A DNA stretch of 64,000 nucleotides from Epilithonimonas bovis DSM 19482 (GTDB taxonomy: Bacteria; Bacteroidota; Bacteroidia; Flavobacteriales; Weeksellaceae). This document shows positions 59,905 to 64,000 of the stretch, piece after piece. Position 1 is the stretch's first letter. Every line of letters begins with the position of its first letter. The notes under the pieces are model-generated. The model was given only the letters and a program-made list of their open reading frames with translations. It was not told where the DNA came from and did no database searches. The translations under genes were made by a program, and so were the position numbers. The stretch lies in assembly GCF_900108115.1 (NCBI RefSeq), contig NZ_FTPU01000013.1, forward strand, positions 1 through 64,000. Reading direction: 5' to 3'.

Positions 59905-60375
59905 TTAAAATTTATATCCAAAAGAAAATCCTTTTGATTTGAAATATTCTACAGTTTCTTTGTGTAACTCTCCCATCGCTTCAATAAAATTTTTATCATT
60001 TTCGGCAACTTGTAACAAATCATAAAGAGTAAAAATATTATTGTTAAAATTCCGATTTCTATTACTTGTCAATTTTTTATATATGTGTTTAGGTATTTCA
60101 ATCTCGTCTATATAAGAAAATAAAATAAATACTTTAGTTTTTTCATCTATATTTTGTGAAAGTAAAATTTCTTTAATTTTTTTGATAAGAAGTATTTTTT
60201 CTTCTAAATTTTTTAAATTTAAATTTATCTGAACTAATTCATTCTCAATTCTTTCTTTTCTTTTATTCAAATATTTTAAATCACCGCTAATTACTCTGTT
60301 GTGAAGTTTGCAAAAGTCTAATCCTTTAGTCTTGGCTACATTATCATATAATTTGTGTTTTCTAATATCTTCCAT
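59905..60375 (-). CDS. array gene 4: coiled-coil protein
   Basis: 156 residues: a long coiled coil (~30-75: LKYLNKRKERIENELVQINLNLKNLEEK) and a helical C-terminal domain ending FKSKGFSFGYKF. The ATG at 60375 is 3 bp inside a leader that itself offers an out-of-frame ATG. Confidence 0.5.
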   Translation of the reverse strand: MEDIRKHKLYDNVAKTKGLDFCKLHNRVISGDLKYLNKRKERIENELVQINLNLKNLEEKILLIKKIKEILLSQNIDEKTKVFILFSYIDEIEIPKHIYKKLTSNRNRNFNNNIFTLYDLLQVAENDKNFIEAMGELHKETVEYFKSKGFSFGYKF

Positions 60376-60382
60376 TTCATCG

Positions 60383-60562
60383 TTATTTGAGATTATTTTT
60401 GGGTTTAAAAACTATTTTCAATTCGTCATTATTAAAGAAAACAACACCACCGACAATATTAGCTTTTATTTTTCCAAACGTAATCTCTTTAATTATTTCG
60501 GAATATGTTGTTTGGTAAGTTCTAAAAACTTCGGGCAGTTTTAACCATAATTTGTCAGTCAT
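60383..60562 (-). CDS. array gene 3: 59-residue protein
   Basis: MTDKLWLKLPEVFRTYQTTYSE then beta strands (FGKIKANIVGGVVFFNNDELKIVF). Its frame runs through the next leader and stops at the TAA within AAATAACG. ATG from the leader-like TAATATCAAAATACGATG. Confidence 0.5.
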   Translation of the reverse strand: MTDKLWLKLPEVFRTYQTTYSEIIKEITFGKIKANIVGGVVFFNNDELKIVFKPKNNLK

Positions 60563-60574
60563 CGTATTTTGATA

Positions 60575-60676
60575 TTATTTTTTATTAAACAATTTCATAA
60601 TTGAAGGCAAAGCCAATCCAACAAAGAAAATTCCACTTATTATTACTGCTAATAAAAACCATTGTTCTGCATTCAT
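60575..60676 (-). CDS. array gene 2: 33-residue membrane protein
   Basis: One hydrophobic helix (WFLLAVIISGIFFVGLALP) with a basic end. Stop TAA merges with the next leader. Leader variant TATCTCAAAAAAGATACA. Confidence 0.5.
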   Translation of the reverse strand: MNAEQWFLLAVIISGIFFVGLALPSIMKLFNKK

Positions 60677-60699
60677 TGTATCTTTTTTGAGATAGATTA

Positions 60700-61050
60700 T
60701 TATTGTGCGAAAACTTTTTTGTATTTAATCCAATTAGATTCTAATCCTTTTTCAGTTTTACAAGTAATATGTACAAAATCATCTGTAACATACTGCCACA
60801 TTTTTATATGTGAATTATAGTTTTTTTTTGCATTCAAAATATCTTTGTCAATCGTATAGTTTTTAAGATTATTTACTATTTCACAAGTATCACCTACCCA
60901 AAACACCCAGTCTTGTTCATTAATTGGATCAGTCCACGAGACAGAATTGTTACTTTCTATAAACATTCCAACATATTCTTTTCCAATTTCTAAACTTGAA
61001 GCTGTTTTCCTAATGTCAGCTATTTCGGTTACTATAAAAACGACTTTCAT
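60700..61050 (-). CDS. array gene 1: unknown, promoter-proximal
   Basis: 116 residues from ATG 61050 (MKVVFIVTEIADIRKTASSL). An upstream in-frame ATG at 61080 is rejected because the -7 box lies between them. Contains EQDWVFWVGDTCEIVNN and a terminal WQYVTDDFVHITCKTEKG. It is the only array gene without the leader motif, in line with being first on the message. Confidence 0.6.
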   Translation of the reverse strand: MKVVFIVTEIADIRKTASSLEIGKEYVGMFIESNNSVSWTDPINEQDWVFWVGDTCEIVNNLKNYTIDKDILNAKKNYNSHIKMWQYVTDDFVHITCKTEKGLESNWIKYKKVFAQ

Positions 61051-61067
61051 AACTAAATTTCTTTTAC

Positions 61068-61090
61068 CAAAGATAGTCATTAATGACTAT
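61068..61090 (-). promoter_or_regulatory. array promoter with palindromic operator
   Basis: On the minus strand TATCTTTG (61075-61068) fits TAnnTTTG. It overlaps an 18-bp perfect palindrome at 61073-61090, built from half-site ATAGTCATT and its complement, which is placed to be an operator. Transcription would start near 61061 and run through all 17 genes. Confidence 0.7.
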
Positions 61091-61102
61091 ATACGCAAGT
61101 TT

Positions 61103-61291
61103 TTATTTACATTTTTTTAAAGAAATTTCAACATTTAATTTAGTAAGAATATCCTCGATTTCTGCGACTTTTTTAAGTAATAAAGTTTTATCTCTTGTTG
61201 ATGTATCTTGGCGTTTTTCTCTAATTTTTGCAAGTTCACCAGGAGATATATTTTCCAAAAATTTATATAGTTCTTTTTTCTCTTTCTGCAT
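61103..61291 (-). CDS. small charged protein after the resolvase
   Basis: 62 residues, helical: KKELYKFLENISPGELAKIREKRQD, ISLKKCK end. It starts 3 bp after the resolvase stop, so the two are co-expressed. No family. Confidence 0.5.
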   Translation of the reverse strand: MQKEKKELYKFLENISPGELAKIREKRQDTSTRDKTLLLKKVAEIEDILTKLNVEISLKKCK

Positions 61292-61294
61292 TTT

Positions 61295-61900
61295 TTATTT
61301 ATTGATTGACATTTGTTTTATCTCTTCGTTTGTGTGATTATCTAGAATTTTAGCATATCTGTAAAATGTTGCTCTTGTTAATCCCAGAGGTTTATAAATT
61401 TCTTCGGGAGTTTTCGAACTGTCTTTATATACTGACCGCATTATTAAAAGCTTAGCAATTGTTTCTTTTGTATAACCTTTTGGCCTCCCTCCAGTTCTGC
61501 CTCTTGCTCTTGCAGATTGCAAGCCTGCGTTTGTTCTCTCCTTTATTAGTTCTCTTTCGTATTCAGCCAAAGAAGCCATTATATTGAGAAAAAGCCTACC
61601 GCTCGATGTGGATGTATCAACCCCATCAGAAATACCTTTGATAACTACGCCTTTTTCACTCAAACTCAAGACCAGGTCAATAATATTTTTTAAACTTCTT
61701 CCAAGTCTGTCCAATCTCCAAACAAATAATATGTCGTCTTTTCTCAAATGAGTAATCATTTTGTCAAGTTCTGGACGGTTCTTAGTTGATCCCGAAATTT
61801 TTTCTTGAAATATTTTTTCGCAACCTGCCTTCTCTAACGCTTCGATTTGCAAACTTAAATTTTGGTCTTTGGTTGATACTCTTGCATATCCAAATTTCAT
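61295..61900 (-). CDS. serine recombinase / resolvase (Tn3-resolvase family)
   Basis: 201 residues. The catalytic domain starts MKFGYARVSTKDQNLSLQ with the nucleophile serine (~9), continues with FVWRLDRLGRSLKNIIDL, the E-helix GRLFLNIMASLAEYERELI, and the C-terminal helix-turn-helix after GRTGGRPKGY (TPEEIYKPLGLTRATFYRYAK). It probably resolves dimers of the plasmid-like element or inverts a segment. Upstream (61905-61960) direct and inverted repeats with ACAAAGT and TCATAAA/TTTATGA could be its res site. Confidence 0.9.
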   Translation of the reverse strand: MKFGYARVSTKDQNLSLQIEALEKAGCEKIFQEKISGSTKNRPELDKMITHLRKDDILFVWRLDRLGRSLKNIIDLVLSLSEKGVVIKGISDGVDTSTSSGRLFLNIMASLAEYERELIKERTNAGLQSARARGRTGGRPKGYTKETIAKLLIMRSVYKDSSKTPEEIYKPLGLTRATFYRYAKILDNHTNEEIKQMSINK

Positions 61901-62212
61901 ACTTTGTTACATTAAACTCATAAAATGTAAATTTATGAAACTTTGTTTAATGATACGAGTTTTTGAGAAAATAAAACAAACAAAATAAGTGGCCGAATTT
62001 GACCACTTAAAAAATCTCATTAATCCACCGTTTTACAGGTATATATAATTATATAACTAAATATTTATATATTTATATAAATAAATCCATTTTATAAATC
62101 GACTCATAGTCGATAAGTAAACAATAAAGAACGAATTTTAAAAAACTTCGTAATAAATTATAATATATAAATCTATAATTATATATTTGCATAAATATAT
62201 AATTATATAAAC
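61901..62212. other. intergenic region with repeats, 312 bp
   Basis: No gene. It holds the possible res repeats, a TAAGTGG / CCACTTA hairpin (61986-62009), and AT-only stretches with two copies of TATATAATTATATAA (62042, 62196) just before parA. Confidence 0.6.
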
Positions 62213-62847
62213 ATGGCAAAAGTAATTCTTACTACACATCAAAAGGGAGGTGTTGGAAAAAGCACTATCACTTACAATCTTGCAGAAAACCTTAAAAACT
62301 CTGCTAAAGTATGTCTTGTGGATATGGATTCACAGGGTTCATTATTACACCTTTCAGAACTCTCAACAATTCCAATTTTTTCTGGATCTGAATTGAAAAA
62401 AATCATCAATTCTGATTTTGATTTTGTTTTTATAGATACACCGCCTTATCTTAATGAAAGTATTTCAGAATTATGCGAAATCGCTGATGTAATTGTTATA
62501 CCAACAAAAGCCGGCATTTTAGACTTGTTGGCCATCAAATCAACTATTGATATTGTTAAGCAAGCAAATAGCGAAAAGAAAGCCTTAGTTGTTTTTAATA
62601 TGGTAAAACCAAAAACTACACTAACAGACGAAATAAAAAAACAATTGCAGGAATACGAAATTAAAGTTTCAAAAAATATGTTGTCAGATTTGGTAGCTTT
62701 CTCTCGATCAGTAGTCCTTGGTGGAGTTGAAGAATCTAATAATGCCCAAAAGCAAATTGACAATCTTACAAAGGAAATTTTGACACTATCAATAAATAAT
62801 TAATTATTTATATATTTATAAAAAAATATAAATATATAATTATATAA
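62042..62847. repeat. three AT-rich partition/operator repeats
   Basis: TATATAATTATATAA occurs perfectly at 62042-62056, 62196-62210 (3 bp before parA) and 62833-62847 (before the ribbon-helix-helix gene), within AT-only flanks. The palindromic core ATATAATTATAT suits a dimeric ribbon-helix-helix protein; candidate parS or autorepressor sites. Confidence 0.6.
62213..62803 (+). CDS. parA: ParA-family partition ATPase
   Basis: 196 residues, the short ParA/ParF type. Deviant Walker A KGGVGKST (~11-18), VDMDSQGS (~38), FVFIDTPPYLNES (~75) and the C-terminal SDLVAFSRSVVLGG. It moves replicon copies apart along the nucleoid with its partner. Short ParA proteins pair with ribbon-helix-helix partners, and one is encoded 54 bp downstream. 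Confidence 0.92.
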   Translation: MAKVILTTHQKGGVGKSTITYNLAENLKNSAKVCLVDMDSQGSLLHLSELSTIPIFSGSELKKIINSDFDFVFIDTPPYLNESISELCEIADVIVIPTKAGILDLLAIKSTIDIVKQANSEKKALVVFNMVKPKTTLTDEIKKQLQEYEIKVSKNMLSDLVAFSRSVVLGGVEESNNAQKQIDNLTKEILTLSINN

Positions 62848-62857
62848 ATATATAATA

Positions 62858-63079
62858 ATGGCTAAACAAGATCTATCTGCATTAATTGGAAAAGCAAAGG
62901 AAACAAAAATTAATACTCCTATACAAAAAGTTATCCCTATAAAAGAGAAAAAGTCAGAAAAAATATTTTCTCTCTACATCGAACAGGAAAAATTAAAGCG
63001 TTTAAAGATGTTGTCTGTAGAACAAAACAAGTCTCTAAAAGATTTAATAAATGATGCAATTGACAAAACTTATTTTTAA
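62858..63079 (+). CDS. small ribbon-helix-helix partition partner
   Basis: 73 residues: a flexible basic N-terminus, then KIFSLYIEQEKLKRLKMLSVEQNKSLKDLINDAIDKTYF, a ribbon-helix-helix pattern like ParG/ParR. It is downstream of parA with the same operator repeat before it, so it likely binds the TATATAATTATATAA sites as centromere-binding protein. Confidence 0.7.
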   Translation: MAKQDLSALIGKAKETKINTPIQKVIPIKEKKSEKIFSLYIEQEKLKRLKMLSVEQNKSLKDLINDAIDKTYF

Positions 63080-63098
63080 TCTTTTGCAAATTAAAAAA

Positions 63099-63128
63099 AA
63101 AGCTTCATTTTGTTTAAAATGAAGCTTT
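63099..63128. terminator. bidirectional terminator between parA unit and ssb
   Basis: AAAGCTTCATTTT / AAAATGAAGCTTT, 13-bp perfect stem with loop GTTT, between convergent genes. Confidence 0.9.
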
Positions 63129-63146
63129 ACTAATTAGATTGTAATT

Positions 63147-63485
63147 TTATTTATTAGGGTTTGAGAGAAGTACTATTTCTTCTACCCTAATTTCTGTTAC
63201 GGACTTTTTTTGATCGTCTTTATCATCGTAATTTCTATAAATTATCTTTCCCTCTATCGCAATCTCTTGACCTTTAACAACATATTTTTGCAATATTTCT
63301 GCGGTCTTCCCAAAAGCAATTAAATTGTGCCATTGAGTCTCCTCAACTTTTTCATTTTGCGAATTCGTATAGAAATCACTTGTGGCCATCGAGACGGATG
63401 CCTTTACATTTCCATTCTCGAAGGTGAATGTTTCTACCTCTTTTCCTGTTCTTCCAATTAGAGTTACTTTGTTTCTTAGTGACAT
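63147..63485 (-). CDS. ssb: single-stranded DNA-binding protein
   Basis: 112 residues, an OB-fold with LRNKVTLIGRTGKEVE, the FYTNSQNEKVEETQWHNLIAFGKTAEI signature, KGQEIAIEGKI and TEIRVEEIVLL. The long acidic C-terminal tail of chromosomal SSB is missing, as is usual for plasmid or phage copies. It is downstream of the coiled-coil gene on the same strand. Confidence 0.9.
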   Translation of the reverse strand: MSLRNKVTLIGRTGKEVETFTFENGNVKASVSMATSDFYTNSQNEKVEETQWHNLIAFGKTAEILQKYVVKGQEIAIEGKIIYRNYDDKDDQKKSVTEIRVEEIVLLSNPNK

Positions 63486-63509
63486 AATCTTAAAATTTGA
63501 AATTAATGT

Positions 63510-64000
63510 TTATCTTTTTCGTTTATAATCTGTATTTAAAATTTGCTCTTCTAAAATGAGTTCTGCTTTCTGAGTTTTAAACAAATGTTCATTTTCTTTC
63601 GACCTCTCGAGTAAAAGATCCAGACTTTCATTTTCTCGTTGTAGTTCTTGTTTTTCCAGCCTGTATAGTTCTATCAGTTCTGCTCTTTCTTCAGGTAGAT
63701 TATCTAATCTTGCATCCAGTTCAGATATTTTGTCTTCTGTAATTTTAGTTTGCTTTTCTATTTCTGCAATATTTACCCCTTTCCCCTCAAGATCAACAAT
63801 AACCTTATGTACTTCTTCTTTAGCCAAATCAATGTGTTTTTGATATGTCGGTAACTGGTTTTTCCAATAGTCTGCATTTGCGGTTCCATCATTTGAAAAT
63901 CCTTCAATTCTATTATAAGTTTCTTGGGCTTTTTTAACACCCTCGTTAACTTTAATAAAATCATTATACTTTCTAAGAACAAAAGCTGAATCTGCAAGAA
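63510..64000 (-). CDS. C-terminal part of a large coiled-coil protein (mobile-element gene)
   Basis: The frame is open from the window edge, so the gene is partial; a first internal start (TTG 63827) is not needed. At least 163 residues are visible: YNDFIKVNEGVKKAQETYNRIEGF, YWKNQLPTYQKHIDLAKEEV, then a long coiled coil rich in Glu/Leu (EIEKQTKITEDKISELDARLDN, ERAELIELYRLEKQ). It could be the tail of a mobilisation or structural protein; no domain is certain. ssb follows 25 bp on. Confidence 0.6.
   Translation of the reverse strand, partial: LADSAFVLRKYNDFIKVNEGVKKAQETYNRIEGFSNDGTANADYWKNQLPTYQKHIDLAKEEVHKVIVDLEGKGVNIAEIEKQTKITEDKISELDARLDNLPEERAELIELYRLEKQELQRENESLDLLLERSKENEHLFKTQKAELILEEQILNTDYKRKR

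Larger units (their letters stand above)
55807..60697 (-). repeat. sixteen copies of a conserved pre-start leader in the small-gene array
   Basis: On the minus strand the consensus TAATCTCAAAAAACGAT ends 0-13 bp before the ATG of 16 of the 17 array genes. Start codons served: 55806, 55940, 56291, 56679, 56830, 57262, 57597, 58091, 58380, 59051, 59335, 59591, 59885, 60375, 60562 and 60676. In at least five cases the ATG is made by the motif's own CGAT plus G, and in at least five the preceding gene's stop is the motif's TAA. Variants also precede the plus-strand genes at 50908 and 53566. Confidence 0.85.

Noticed and set aside
55426-61080. Integron cassette array with attC sites.
   Set aside because: The shared motif is only ~17 bp, has no inverted-repeat folding, and there is no IntI; the only recombinase nearby is a serine resolvase.
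61050-61080. Start of array gene 1 at 61080.
   Set aside because: It would place the -7 box and operator inside the coding region; ATG 61050 begins a normal hydrophobic strand.

Overview
The window looks like a low-GC Bacteroidetes chromosome, most like Weeksellaceae/Flavobacteriia (Chryseobacterium or Elizabethkingia type). The signs are repeated TAnnTTTG -7 promoter boxes, the absence of Shine-Dalgarno-like leaders, a flavobacterial kdp cluster, a DnaJ with only two zinc-finger motifs, secreted proteins with type IX-like or PID-CTERM-like tails, and IS1595- and IS1182-type elements. The assignment is inference; no rRNA is present.

Region 1 (1-13.1 kb) is a defence island. It holds the tail of an IS1595-type transposase inserted in an inverted hsdS fragment, a tyrosine recombinase coupled to that fragment, and a second headless hsdS fragment, which together look like a type I specificity shuffling locus. 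Next come McrB-McrC, an unknown WYL-like protein, and a defence-type reverse transcriptase preceded by about 290 nt of strongly structured non-coding leader with its own promoter. An AbiEi/AbiEii toxin-antitoxin pair with an inverted-repeat operator, a frameshifted GIY-YIG gene and a metallophosphoesterase follow. The island ends against the 3' side of tRNA-Ser(GGA).

Region 2 (13.2-25.4 kb) is ordinary, more GC-rich core genome: asparaginase, phosphoglycerate dehydrogenase, a HAD phosphatase, transaldolase/FSA, CinA-type amidase, a PAP2-like membrane protein, a BlaI-type regulator, GrpE-DnaJ, a second J-protein, an SGNH hydrolase and an exported superoxide dismutase. A decayed IS1182-family copy closes it.

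Region 3 (25.4-36.6 kb) is a leftward kdp potassium-uptake locus: tiny membrane ORFs, KdpF, A, B, C, a porin, a KdpD sensor N-half and a separate histidine kinase. The linked response regulator is NtrC/sigma-54 type, not KdpE type. A near-identical 23-bp palindrome lies about 115 bp upstream of the kdp leader ORFs and again upstream of a small unknown gene pair, so these are candidate sites for that regulator.

Region 4 (37.1-64 kb, running off the window) is an integrated phage/plasmid-like element. Its edge is marked by a 3' tRNA-Met fragment (probable att site). It carries a repressor/Cro-like switch, a replication initiator followed by ten 16-bp iterons, two methyltransferases with altered catalytic motifs, a block of secreted proteins, and many unknown genes. 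ParA plus a ribbon-helix-helix partner with AT-rich repeats, a serine resolvase, SSB and the end of a large coiled-coil protein follow. Its most striking feature is a 17-gene leftward array (55.4-61.05 kb) of small unrelated proteins. Sixteen of them are preceded by the same leader, TAATCTCAAAAAACGAT, and a single promoter with an 18-bp palindromic operator lies at the head. This uniform-leader array and the reverse transcriptase with its structured leader are the best candidates for undescribed biology here.
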